NCBI RefSeq assembly: GCF_040610475.1 | Contig: NZ_JBEXMJ010000003.1 | Coordinates: forward strand, 477,744 to 524,917 | Direction of reading: 5' to 3' | DNA from: Actinopolymorpha sp. NPDC004070 | Lineage (GTDB): Bacteria > Actinomycetota > Actinomycetes > Propionibacteriales > Actinopolymorphaceae | DNA: 47,174 nucleotides | In this document: positions 1-8,082 of the stretch, piece after piece | Numbering within the stretch: position 1 is the stretch's first letter | How the letters are laid out: each line of letters starts with the position of its first letter | The notes under the pieces: model-generated | Database searches by the model: none | Told to the model about the DNA's origin: nothing | Seen by the model: the letters and a program-made list of their open reading frames with translations, nothing else | Program-made: the position numbers and the translations under genes

Positions 1-2
1 TG

Positions 3-980
3 GGCAACACCGAGGAGCAAACGGCCGCTAAGGAGTCGACCGAGGACGCGCACTGCGCCGTTCACCGGTTCCCCGACCATGAACTGCACGACAGCTGGTG
101 CGAATGTGGCGACTGCTCCCCGGCTCCAATTGCCAGGTGCAGTGTGTGCGGTGCGCCCGCGAACAACGGCGTCCCGGTCCACGACACTGCCGCCCACGAG
201 GCCGCCGATCGCAGCGCGACCGCGGAGAACGCAGCGGCAGAAGAGACAGCCGCTCCTGCCGGTGGTTCCGACAGCGGTTCGGCCACGGATCATATTCCGC
301 AGCAGGGCCGCCGACCTGACGAGTCGACCGACCCACCGCGCGGGGGGACAAGAGCATCGACACCGCCGCCGTGGTCCTCCTCGCAGCCGAGTTGGGGGCC
401 GATCCGAACGCGCGCGAAGATTCAGCTGAACGTCCCGTTGACCACGTTGATGGGACTGTCCACCCGGCCCGGTGAACTCGGCGGGTTCGGCCCCGTCATC
501 ACCGAAGTCGCCGAGCGCCTCGTGGCGAACAACCTCACCAACCCCGAAGCCAGGTTCAGCGTGGGTGTCACCCACCCGGTCACCGGACGGTTACTCCATC
601 TGCATCCGATACCGGCGAGATTCCTGCGCGGACTACAAGCCGAGCTCGTCCATGCCCGCGACCAGCGCTGCGCATGGACCACCTGCAGACGCCCGGCAGC
701 GACCTGCCACCTGGACCACAACACCGAACACGCCTACGGCGGTTCGACGTCCGTGGACAACATCGCACCTCTGTGCCCACGCCACCACAAGGCCAAGACC
801 GAGCGCGACTGGAAGCTCCACCAGACCGGGCCGGGCGAACACACCCTCACCGACCCCTTCGGCCGCAGCTACAGCAGTCGAGCGCCCTCCCTCACCGACC
901 CGGTGCCAGCCAGCTCGGCACCACCCGAGTCGGCAACCGCCGCCGCCGGGACGGCCCACGATGACCTACCGCCGTTCTGA
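3..980 (+). CDS. HNH endonuclease, 13E12/DUF222 type (5' end outside the window)
   Basis: The reading frame is open from the first bases of the window, so the N-terminus is missing; a GTG at 144 is only an internal codon. The last 150 residues match the C-terminal half of actinobacterial 13E12-repeat proteins: a segment with PLTTLMGL and RPGELGGFGP, then VTGRLLHL, then an HNH nuclease fold with paired Cys (CAWTTCRRP), LDHNTEHAYGG and LCPRHHKAKTERDW. The HNH fold normally binds Zn and cuts DNA. Seen residues include the LDH histidine, the asparagine of DNIAPLC and the HH pair. Upstream, in the same frame, lies a cysteine cluster (CECGDC, then CSVCGAP) resembling a small zinc ribbon. Such proteins are multicopy in actinobacteria and their biological role is not settled. 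Confidence 0.85.
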   Translation, partial: GNTEEQTAAKESTEDAHCAVHRFPDHELHDSWCECGDCSPAPIARCSVCGAPANNGVPVHDTAAHEAADRSATAENAAAEETAAPAGGSDSGSATDHIPQQGRRPDESTDPPRGGTRASTPPPWSSSQPSWGPIRTRAKIQLNVPLTTLMGLSTRPGELGGFGPVITEVAERLVANNLTNPEARFSVGVTHPVTGRLLHLHPIPARFLRGLQAELVHARDQRCAWTTCRRPAATCHLDHNTEHAYGGSTSVDNIAPLCPRHHKAKTERDWKLHQTGPGEHTLTDPFGRSYSSRAPSLTDPVPASSAPPESATAAAGTAHDDLPPF

Positions 981-1180
981 GGACGGGTACGCCCGAAGGC
1001 CGATCAGGAGAATGTATCGGTGCGCCTTCGAGGAGAGCTGCACGCGGTCCATCAACCGCAGCTTGGCCTCGACCGGGGACGGCAGCAGGTGGCGTTCGCG
1101 TCCACCCAGCGGGCTCCGCGCAGCGCCTCCACCAGGGCAAGAGCAGCGTACTCTCATGCGCAGAGCACACGCCGGGGCGC
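981..1180. other. Non-coding gap between HNH and APH-fold genes
   Basis: The two genes converge here. I see no hairpin with a T-run, no RNA gene and no convincing short gene. Confidence 0.5.
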
Positions 1181-2182
1181 TCACAGTGAACCCGAGTAGT
1201 ACGGGTCGCGCATCAGCTGTGCCAGGCGGGCGACCGGTCGTCCGTCGTGAGCGATCCAGGCGAGCCTGCCGAACGTCGTGAGCATGGAGTGCTCGGCGTC
1301 GCTGAGCGGGCGAACGCTCTGATATCCGTCGAGCATCGCCGAGCGTTGCGGCTCGCCGGTACGCGTGTAGCAGTAGGCGAGGTCGTACGCCCGCCAACCG
1401 TATCCGCACATGTCGAAGTCGAAGACCGTGATGCTGTCGCTGTCGCTGTCGCCGTTGCTGTCGGCGTCGAAGTGGTAGTTGAGCGGCTGGACGTCGGCGT
1501 GGATGATGCCCCAGCCGGTCGGCCCGGGGTCGAACGCCGCGAGCTGCGCACGGATCTCGGCGGCGTAGTGGCGGATGGTCTGCTCGTCCTCGGGGCTTGC
1601 GGCGCGAATGGCCTCGTCGAGTTCGGCGAGCGGCCGGTCGAGCTTCGCTGCCTCGTCGAGGTGATAACGCGGATGTTCGGGCGTGTGGAGGTCCGCGGTG
1701 ACGTGGATGGTGGCGAGGGTTCGCCCGACGGCGTACGCCTGGCCGACGGTCAGCGCCCCGGAAGGGGGTGCGCCGGGCGCCCAGGAGAACAACGAGTAGA
1801 ACCGCCCACCCTCGGGGGCTGGGATCGTTCCCAGAGCGTCGCCGTTTCGCCGGGGGAGTGGGTACGAGACCGGAACCCCGTGGCTGTGCAGGTGGGTCAG
1901 CAGGTCGAGTTCGAACCTGACGTCGCCCTCGCCGCGAAGCCACCACTTTCCCCGGGTGTGCAGGCGGAACGCGTACCGCCGCTCTCCGACAGAAATCTCG
2001 TAGGTGTCGTTGTGACCGGCGAAGAGCAGGCGGCAGTCGTCCGGGACGCCGACGTCGTACTCGTCCGCCACCAGTCGCGCGATCCACGTCGGGTCGACCA
2101 TCGAGTAGATGACGTCGACGGCGCTGTGGGGTTCCGCCGGCGCGGTAGGGCCGGCCGACGTTGCACGGTTCTCGATGGTCAT
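1181..2182 (-). CDS. APH-fold phosphotransferase (aminoglycoside phosphotransferase/choline kinase-like)
   Basis: A protein of 333 residues with the two-lobed APH kinase fold. The catalytic loop reads IIHADVQPLNY (HAD at about 228-230) and the metal-binding motif is FDFDMCGYGWRAYDLAYC (DFD at about 255-257). N-terminal residues YAFRLHTRGKW resemble the nucleotide-site beta-strand region. The frame is open further upstream, but I start it at the ATG at 2182 because this overlaps the stop of the YjbR-like gene by four bases (ATGA), a typical coupled pair. Between catalytic loop and DFD lies a low-complexity Asp-Ser run (about 239-250). Family members phosphorylate small hydroxyl compounds such as homoserine or choline as well as antibiotics; the substrate here cannot be read from sequence. 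Confidence 0.85.
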   Translation of the reverse strand: MTIENRATSAGPTAPAEPHSAVDVIYSMVDPTWIARLVADEYDVGVPDDCRLLFAGHNDTYEISVGERRYAFRLHTRGKWWLRGEGDVRFELDLLTHLHSHGVPVSYPLPRRNGDALGTIPAPEGGRFYSLFSWAPGAPPSGALTVGQAYAVGRTLATIHVTADLHTPEHPRYHLDEAAKLDRPLAELDEAIRAASPEDEQTIRHYAAEIRAQLAAFDPGPTGWGIIHADVQPLNYHFDADSNGDSDSDSITVFDFDMCGYGWRAYDLAYCYTRTGEPQRSAMLDGYQSVRPLSDAEHSMLTTFGRLAWIAHDGRPVARLAQLMRDPYYSGSL

Positions 2183-2604
2183 CTCGGATTCCCTCGGTCG
2201 TGATGGTCGCCGGCCGTCCGGTCGAGTTCGGCGAGAAGCTTCTTCGGCGCGACGGTGCGGTAGCTCTCGTCGATCCAGTCGCGCACGAGGTCGAGGTCCG
2301 CGTGGAGCAGGGGGACGGTCAGCCAGCCCCAGTGGCCGAGGCCGCTCATCGTGGTCGGGGTCGCTGCGCCCTCCGCGACCGCCTGGTCGTAGGACGCCCT
2401 GAGCTTCACCGAGGCCGCCGGCACCGGTGCGTCCGGGCGGCTGAGCCACAGGAACATCGGCCCGTACGCCAAGCCGTTGCCCCTTCGGCGGGGCGGGTGG
2501 TCGATCTTGATCACGACCTCATCCCAGGGCTGGTCCTCGATCGCACGCGGCATGGCGAGAGCGAACGCCCGTACCTCGTCCCACGCCCGGGAGGCCATCG
2601 GCAC
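2179..2604 (-). CDS. MmcQ/YjbR-family (CyaY-like fold) protein
   Basis: 141 residues with the YjbR layout: an N-terminal helix DEVRAFALAMP, an acidic-aromatic stretch EDQPWDEVVIKI, central FLWLSRPD and VKLRASYDQA, and a C-terminal helix WIDESYRTVAPKKLLAELD. The family has the double-wing DNA-binding fold, but its function is unknown and many members are called only predicted DNA-binding. It is the first gene of a pair with the APH-fold kinase (four-base overlap). An ATG at 2604 and another at 2598 are both possible starts. Confidence 0.8.
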   Translation of the reverse strand: MPMASRAWDEVRAFALAMPRAIEDQPWDEVVIKIDHPPRRRGNGLAYGPMFLWLSRPDAPVPAASVKLRASYDQAVAEGAATPTTMSGLGHWGWLTVPLLHADLDLVRDWIDESYRTVAPKKLLAELDRTAGDHHDRGNPR

Positions 2605-2728
2605 ACTCTAGGACCCGGCGCCCCCGGGCGGTTGCCGGACCTGGACAGCACAGGTGTGGTGCCCGACCCAAAGTGCCTGCGACGCTGGAACCGGCGATGC
2701 GTACATCACGACATGAGGAGTAGGTGGC

Positions 2729-3568
2729 ATGACTGCTACGACGGCAGCGCTGGGATCCGAGCTGGACGTTCCCTACGAGGGGTTGCCGCCGACGGCCACC
2801 GCCGACTTCACCCGGGACGGCTTCATCCACCTGTCGGGAGTGCTGTCCCCGCAGACCATCGCGGAGTACGAGCCCGTGGTCACCGGCGAGGTGATCCGGC
2901 TGAACACCCAGCACCTGCCGCTGGCGGAGCGCGACACCTATGGCAAGGCGTTCCTGCAGGTGACCAACCTCTGGGAACACAACGCGAAGGTGAAGGAACT
3001 CGTCCACTCCCGGCGTCTTGCCGGCATCGCCGCGAAGCTCCTGGGCGTGCACGCGGTGCGGCTCTACCACGACCAGGCGCTTTACAAGGAAGCCGGTGGT
3101 GGGATCACCCCATGGCACGCCGACCAGTACTACTGGCCGTTGTCGAGTGACCGGGTGTGCACGATCTGGCTGCCGATGCAGGAGACGCCGTACGAGATGG
3201 GTCCACTGGCGTTCGCCCGGGGCAGCCACAACTTCTCCATCGGCCGCGACCTGGCGATCAGCGACGAGTCGGAGGCGAGGCTGAGCGAACTGGTCGCAGA
3301 GCAGGACTTCGAGCATGTGGAGCAGCCGTTCGCGCTCGGTGACGCGAGCTTCCACCGCGGCTGGACCTTCCACCACGCGGGGCCGAACCACAGCGGCATT
3401 CCGCGCCGGGTGATGACCGTGATCTACATGGACGCCGACATCCGGGTCGCCGAGCCGGTCAACGACAACCAGATCGCCGACCGCAACTGGATGCCGGGGA
3501 CGGAGATCGGCCAGGTCCCTGACACCCCGCGCACCCCGGTGCTCTACGACGGCCTGCGAGCAGACTGA
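2729..3568 (+). CDS. Phytanoyl-CoA dioxygenase (PhyH) family protein
   Basis: 279 residues; Fe(II)/2-oxoglutarate oxygenase of the PhyH family. The iron triad is visible as PWHADQYYWP (His and Asp of HxD, about residues 130-132) and a distal His in FHHAGPNHSG, followed by PRRVMTVIYMDAD with an Arg suited to bind 2-oxoglutarate. The N-terminal TADFTRDGFIHLSGVLSP is the usual family opening. An AGGAG site lies 8-10 bases before the ATG. These enzymes hydroxylate small carboxylates, amino acids or natural-product scaffolds; the substrate is unknown. It is followed 31 bases later by a second PhyH gene and both converge on a sugar-acid operon. Confidence 0.9.
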   Translation: MTATTAALGSELDVPYEGLPPTATADFTRDGFIHLSGVLSPQTIAEYEPVVTGEVIRLNTQHLPLAERDTYGKAFLQVTNLWEHNAKVKELVHSRRLAGIAAKLLGVHAVRLYHDQALYKEAGGGITPWHADQYYWPLSSDRVCTIWLPMQETPYEMGPLAFARGSHNFSIGRDLAISDESEARLSELVAEQDFEHVEQPFALGDASFHRGWTFHHAGPNHSGIPRRVMTVIYMDADIRVAEPVNDNQIADRNWMPGTEIGQVPDTPRTPVLYDGLRAD

Positions 3569-3599
3569 GCGTATCCGCCCGGAACGACGCAGAGGACAG

Positions 3600-4454
3600 G
3601 TGAGTGCGATGAACGGGGGACGGACGACTTTCGACCGGGACGCCGGGACGTATCCGAGCGGGCTGTACGCCACCGCACAGGTGGCCGAACCGGTCGAGCG
3701 CCTGGCGGACGTGGGCGAGGCCGAACTCGACCGCTACCGGCAGGACGGCTTCCTCCCGGTGAGCCGGGCGCTGGCCCCGGAGACGGTGCGCGATGCCACG
3801 GCCGGCCTGGAAGCCCTCGCTCGCCCGAACTCACCTGCGGACGTGCAGTACGAGGCCTGGGCGCATGATGTTCTGGACACGCTGACCCCGGCCCAGCGGC
3901 TCGACGTGACGCGGAAGTTCATGTCGTTCACGGCGCACGAGGCCCGTCTCGCCGCGATCGCGAACGACCCGGGCATCCTCGACGTCGTGGCCCGGCTGCT
4001 CGGCGGCACCCCGCGGATGTTCCAGGACATGGCCCTGCTCAAGCCACCGGGTGGCGGGCGGGAGAAGCCGTGGCACCAGGACAACGCCTTCTTCCACATG
4101 GTTCCGGGCTCCCCGATCGTCGGTGTGTGGATCGCGCTGGACGCGGCCACCGTGGACAACGGCTGCATGCGCGTCATCCGCGGCTCACATCGTGACGGCC
4201 CCGTACGCCACGTCCACCTGCGTGACCTGCAGATCTGCGACGGGAACGTGCCGGTCGACCGAGGGGTGGCCGTGCCGCTCCCGCCGGGCGGCCTAATGTT
4301 CTTCGACGGCCTGCTGCAACACGGGACGCCGAGCAACGACACGACGACACGTCGGCGCGCACTGCAGTTCCACTACACGGTGGACGAGGTGAGCGAGACG
4401 TCCGCCGAAGAGCATGCCGCGGTCTTCGGGATGGCCGACGGCGACGAGTGCTGA
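3600..4454 (+). CDS. Phytanoyl-CoA dioxygenase (PhyH) family protein, second paralogue
   Basis: 284 residues from a GTG at 3600; an ATG at 3609 is an equally good start. The HxD motif is in PWHQDNAFFHMVPGSP, followed by VGVWIALDAATVDNGCMRVI and the distal His in LLQHGTPSNDT, with RRRALQFHYT supplying a candidate co-substrate Arg. It is clearly diverged from the neighbouring PhyH protein, so the two probably act on different substrates or at successive steps. The gene ends 11 bases from the stop of the opposing dehydratase gene with no obvious terminator hairpin between them. Confidence 0.9.
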   Translation: MSAMNGGRTTFDRDAGTYPSGLYATAQVAEPVERLADVGEAELDRYRQDGFLPVSRALAPETVRDATAGLEALARPNSPADVQYEAWAHDVLDTLTPAQRLDVTRKFMSFTAHEARLAAIANDPGILDVVARLLGGTPRMFQDMALLKPPGGGREKPWHQDNAFFHMVPGSPIVGVWIALDAATVDNGCMRVIRGSHRDGPVRHVHLRDLQICDGNVPVDRGVAVPLPPGGLMFFDGLLQHGTPSNDTTTRRRALQFHYTVDEVSETSAEEHAAVFGMADGDEC

Positions 4455-4465
4455 CGTGATCGGGG

Positions 4466-5641
4466 CTACACAGAAACGGCGTGCGCCTCGACGAAGGCCA
4501 GGTCCACGTCCACTCCGAGTCCGATGCCGTTCGGCACCTCGACCGTGCCGTCGGCTGCCAGTGTCAATGACTTGTTGACGACACCCGCGCTGAGGTCGCT
4601 CTGCGCGACGTTGAACTCCACCCAGCGGGCTTCGGGCAACGTCGACAGGAAGTGCAGGCTGTAGGAGTGCAGCAGGTCGGTCAGCCAGGAGTGGGTGACG
4701 ATCTCCACGCCGGCGGCCTCGGCGTCGCGGGCCAGCGCGCTCGCCACCGTGAGCCCGCCGCACCGGGACAGGTCCGGCTGCACGACCGCGATCCCGTGGT
4801 CGCGAACCAGCCGCCGTAGCTCCCAGATCGTCGCCTGCTGCTCACCCGCCGCGAAGCGCAGGTGCGGGAACTCCGCCGCCAGCACGGCGTACTGCTCGGT
4901 GCACTCCGGATGAAGGATGTCCTCCACCCAGTACGGCGTGACGTCGCTCAGCGTCTCCAGCATCGTCGTGGTCTGCGCCATCGTCCGCACCCGAGGACGG
5001 CCCGCGTCCTCGACGTACCAGCCGGGGTCGATCATCAAGGCTCGAGCAGGTCCGAGCGTCTCCCGCAGTGCGAGGAGGTTGTCCCGGTCCGCGCCGGGGT
5101 CGATCCCGAACCCTCCCCAGCCGAACTTCATGCCGGTGAAGCCGAGGTCGACGTAGCGCTGCGCCGCCGCGGCGTTCGCCTCCGGTGTCGAACGGAAGAG
5201 AGTCGAGGCGTACGCCGGCAACCGGTCGCGGCGGCGACCACCGAGCACATGCGCGAGCGGCGCTCCGGCCGCCTGTGCCCGGATCGACCAGAGACAGTTG
5301 TCGACCGCCGACATGCAGTGCATGGCGACACCGCGCCGCCCGTAGTAGGCGGTGGCGACGTACAACTCGTCCCAGATCGCCTCCACGTCGGTCGGGTCGC
5401 GGCCGAGAAGCTGTTCGTGGATGGTACGGAAGCCGAGCGCGCTCATCCCGCTGCCCTGCAGGACGCGGGCGGCGACCGGGCCCATGGTCTCCACGTCCGA
5501 CCAGCCCTCGAGGCCCTCGTCGGTGCGGACGCGTACCAGCAGCAACCAGTCGCCCTGGTCGGTCGCCTCCGCCTGGCCCGCGTGGGCACCGTAGGTCTGG
5601 GAACCGCGGAGCAGGAACGGCGTGACGTCGGTGATCCTCAT
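4466..5641 (-). CDS. Enolase-superfamily acid-sugar dehydratase (mandelate racemase/muconate lactonizing family)
   Basis: 391 residues. The N-terminal capping domain is followed by a TIM barrel with the expected ligands: Lys in GMKFGWGG (about 170), metal Asp in MIDPGWY (about 202), Glu in WVEDI (about 239), Glu in AAGEQ (about 263), and a His in VTHSWLTDL (about 316) that would pair with an Asp in VVQPDLSRCGG. This is the mandelate-racemase subgroup layout, whose bacterial members mostly dehydrate aldonic acids to 2-keto-3-deoxy acids. It is the last gene of the seven-gene operon and its ATG overlaps the stop of the PIG-L gene by four bases. Exact substrate unknown. Confidence 0.88.
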   Translation of the reverse strand: MRITDVTPFLLRGSQTYGAHAGQAEATDQGDWLLLVRVRTDEGLEGWSDVETMGPVAARVLQGSGMSALGFRTIHEQLLGRDPTDVEAIWDELYVATAYYGRRGVAMHCMSAVDNCLWSIRAQAAGAPLAHVLGGRRRDRLPAYASTLFRSTPEANAAAAQRYVDLGFTGMKFGWGGFGIDPGADRDNLLALRETLGPARALMIDPGWYVEDAGRPRVRTMAQTTTMLETLSDVTPYWVEDILHPECTEQYAVLAAEFPHLRFAAGEQQATIWELRRLVRDHGIAVVQPDLSRCGGLTVASALARDAEAAGVEIVTHSWLTDLLHSYSLHFLSTLPEARWVEFNVAQSDLSAGVVNKSLTLAADGTVEVPNGIGLGVDVDLAFVEAHAVSV

Positions 5642-6390
5642 GCGCCGGCCTCGGTGCCGGTGCCGTCAGGTGCCCACCTACCGGGCAGGTCGGAGGGCCA
5701 GGGGATCCGGCGTTCGGCCAGGCAGGGCCGGAATCCCTCGGCGTGGGCGACCATCAGCCGGGCACCGGTGACCCGGTCGGAGTCGGCCATCTCGTCGGCG
5801 TAGTCGTGACCGCGCAGGCGGCGCATCACGTCCATCTGGCTGGCGTGGGCCCGGATCAGTTCGGCCTTGCGCGCCGCGTGATCCGCGGTGAGTTCGACGA
5901 AGTGAGTGGCCTCGAATCCGTACCCCGCGCCGGTGTCGACGTGGAAGATCCGCGGCACGTGGTCGCCGGCCGGGACGGCGGGTTCGAACGAGCCGAGGTT
6001 GGTCCACAGCGCGGTGTCAACCACGGCTTTCGCGGTCACCACGTGGTCGGCGTTGTAGTCGTTCGTCCAGTGCGTGAAGATCACGTCGGGATCGACGGTG
6101 CGCAGCGCCGCGATCAGGTCGTGCCGCAGCGACTCGTCGTCGTAGAGGAACCCGTCCTCGCGGCCCAGGCACAGATAGCTCGCGTCGAACGCCTTCGCCA
6201 CGGTACGGATCTCCACCTCCCGCACGGCGACGGCCCGTTCGTGGGAGTCCGGACCGGAGAACGGCAGGCCCTTGTCGCCGCCGGTGAGGGTCACGAACGC
6301 GATCTCGTGGCCGAGTTCGTGCAGCCGCAGCAGCGTTCCCAGGCATCGCATCTCGTCGTCGGGATGGGCGAACACGCATGCGTACTTCAC
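5638..6390 (-). CDS. PIG-L/LmbE-family deacetylase
   Basis: About 250 residues from a GTG at 6390, chosen because the PIG-L fold begins directly there (VKYACVFAHPDDE) and because GTGA overlaps the preceding SDR stop. Zinc ligands are the HPDDE motif near the N-terminus and the His in YNADHVVTAKAV; THWTNDYNADH is the family's second conserved block. Members remove N-acetyl groups from GlcNAc-type sugars (MshB, GPI pathway, BshB) or from natural products. Position within a glycoside hydrolase/sugar-acid operon suggests de-N-acetylation of an amino sugar or its derivative; that is inference. Confidence 0.88.
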   Translation of the reverse strand: MKYACVFAHPDDEMRCLGTLLRLHELGHEIAFVTLTGGDKGLPFSGPDSHERAVAVREVEIRTVAKAFDASYLCLGREDGFLYDDESLRHDLIAALRTVDPDVIFTHWTNDYNADHVVTAKAVVDTALWTNLGSFEPAVPAGDHVPRIFHVDTGAGYGFEATHFVELTADHAARKAELIRAHASQMDVMRRLRGHDYADEMADSDRVTGARLMVAHAEGFRPCLAERRIPWPSDLPGRWAPDGTGTEAGA

Positions 6391-7181
6391 GGCTGGTCTC
6401 CCTCCGACGTCCGGTTCCCCTCGGGTAGCCGGGCCAGTGACACCGACAGCGCGCCGTCCACGGTCAGGAACGACCCGGAGATGTAGTCGGCGGCCGGGGA
6501 GGACAGGAACGCCACGGCCGCGGCGACCTGGCCGACGTCGCCCATCGCGCCGAACGGCAACGCCCTGCCCGCCCGGGCGAGGTGCTGCTCGCCGTACAGA
6601 ACGACCTCGCCGGGGGTGGCAATCCAGCCGGGCACCACAGCGTTCACCCGGATCCGCCGGCCGGCCCACTCGTGCGCGAGCGTACGCACCACCTGGCCGA
6701 GCGCACCGTGCGCGGCGTTGTAGCCGAGGCAGCGGGCGAACGCGTGCTTCTCGTGCAGGGAGCCGATCACGGTGAACGCCGCACCCGGTGGCGGCGGGGT
6801 GGGTGCGACCGCGAGGGCGCGGAAGACCGCGAACGCCGCGAGCGGGCCGAGGGTGAAGCTCAGCCGCACCGAGTCCAGGCTGAGTTCGAGGGCGGGAACG
6901 TGTTCCTCGTGGGCGAGGGCGTGCACAGCGGAGCGGACCTGCCCGGCTGCCGCAGCGGCCGCCGCGACGTCCTCCCCGAACGCCGGATCCGCGGCGTCGG
7001 CGGCGAGTGGGACGCCGGAGCCGCCGGCCCGCTCGATCGCGGTGACCGTCTCCCGCGCGCGGTCGAGGTCACGGTCCACGCACAGCACCGTGTCGTGGGA
7101 CGCGGCCAGGGCACGGGCGCAGGCGCCACCGATACCGCCACCCGCGCCGGTGACGATCGCGACCGTCGCCGGCTCAGTCAT
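6387..7181 (-). CDS. SDR-family protein with an altered catalytic motif
   Basis: 264 residues with a Rossmann nucleotide site VTGAGGGIGGA (about 10-20) and CVDRD after the second strand, as in NAD(P)-dependent short-chain dehydrogenases. Ser (about 141, IGSLHE) and Tyr (about 154) of the active site are present, but the Lys of YxxxK is replaced by His (YNAAH). The usual NNAG motif reads ALAH, and the structural Asn of helix 4 also seems to be missing (SFTLGP). The C-terminal half is normal: RIRVNAVVPGWIATPGE and ISGSFLTVDGA. In the operon it would be expected to oxidise a sugar, but the altered tetrad makes ordinary dehydrogenase activity doubtful. It overlaps the DapA-family gene by eight bases. 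Confidence 0.88.
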   Translation of the reverse strand: MTEPATVAIVTGAGGGIGGACARALAASHDTVLCVDRDLDRARETVTAIERAGGSGVPLAADAADPAFGEDVAAAAAAAGQVRSAVHALAHEEHVPALELSLDSVRLSFTLGPLAAFAVFRALAVAPTPPPPGAAFTVIGSLHEKHAFARCLGYNAAHGALGQVVRTLAHEWAGRRIRVNAVVPGWIATPGEVVLYGEQHLARAGRALPFGAMGDVGQVAAAVAFLSSPAADYISGSFLTVDGALSVSLARLPEGNRTSEGDQP

Positions 7182-8082
7182 GGTCGACCGCTCTGCGCAG
7201 CAGGTCCACCAGCCGGTCGATCTCGGCGTACATCCGTTCGTCAACTCCGCCTGCGACAGGACCGCGCACCGCCGCGCTGGGGAAGACGCCCTGTCGTACG
7301 AGCAGGTGTTTCTCGATGGCGACGAAGCTGTCCAGGCTGGTCTGTAGCGACACCATCTGGGTCAGCGGCCCGGCGATCAGGTAGGCCCGGTCGTAGTCAC
7401 CGTCGTTGAGCGCCCGCCACAGTGGGACCAGTGCCCACACCAGGTCGCCGGCCGGCATGGTGCCGATCGCTCCGCGCCGGAAGCTGTCGACGAGATACAT
7501 GCCGCCGTTTCCCTCCAGGACGCGTGCTTTCCCGCCGGTGGCGTCCAGCAGCTGGGTCAGCTTGGGCCCGATCGGGTGGGCCTCCGGCTTGAACAGCACC
7601 CGGTCGGGGAGCTCGGCCTGCAACCTCGCCTGCAGTTCGATCGACAGCGCCGAACCGACGTACCCACTCGCGTCCTGGACGATCACCGGCACCTGCGCGG
7701 CGTCGGCGATCGCGAGGAAGTAGTCGAACAGTTCCGCGTCACCCGCCCGGCTGAGCGCGGGAGGCGTGGCCATCACCGCGTCCGCGCCGACCGCGGCCGC
7801 GTGCCGGGCGTGGCGTATGGCGGCGTGGGTGGACTCCGCACCCACGCTGACCACCGACGTGCCCCGCCCGCTCGCCGCGCCGCACAGCAGTGTCGCGAGC
7901 TCGTCCCGCTCGGTCGTCGACAGCCGCAGCACCTCCGACACCATCCCGATGGCCACGCCGTCCGCGCCGTTGTCGAACAGCCACTCCACCTGGCGTACGA
8001 AGGTTTCGGTGTCAATGTCGCCTTGCTCGTCGAACGGCGTCTGCACCACACACACGACACCAGCGATCTCGGATCCGGTCAT
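7174..8082 (-). CDS. DapA/N-acetylneuraminate lyase-family protein
   Basis: 302 residues, TIM-barrel lyase of the DHDPS/NAL/KDG-aldolase family. The opening GVVCVVQTPFDEQGDID and Schiff-base Lys in VLFKPEAHP (about 165) fit the family. The two other signatures do not: the GTTGE loop reads GMVSE (about 46-50) and the YNxP tyrosine site reads QDASG (about 136-140), so the general acid/base Tyr is absent. It may cleave or condense a 2-keto acid by an altered mechanism. ATG at 8082 overlaps the amidohydrolase stop by four bases. Between dehydratase and SDR genes, a 2-keto-3-deoxy-acid aldolase role is the natural guess. Confidence 0.87.
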   Translation of the reverse strand: MTGSEIAGVVCVVQTPFDEQGDIDTETFVRQVEWLFDNGADGVAIGMVSEVLRLSTTERDELATLLCGAASGRGTSVVSVGAESTHAAIRHARHAAAVGADAVMATPPALSRAGDAELFDYFLAIADAAQVPVIVQDASGYVGSALSIELQARLQAELPDRVLFKPEAHPIGPKLTQLLDATGGKARVLEGNGGMYLVDSFRRGAIGTMPAGDLVWALVPLWRALNDGDYDRAYLIAGPLTQMVSLQTSLDSFVAIEKHLLVRQGVFPSAAVRGPVAGGVDERMYAEIDRLVDLLRRAVDHD

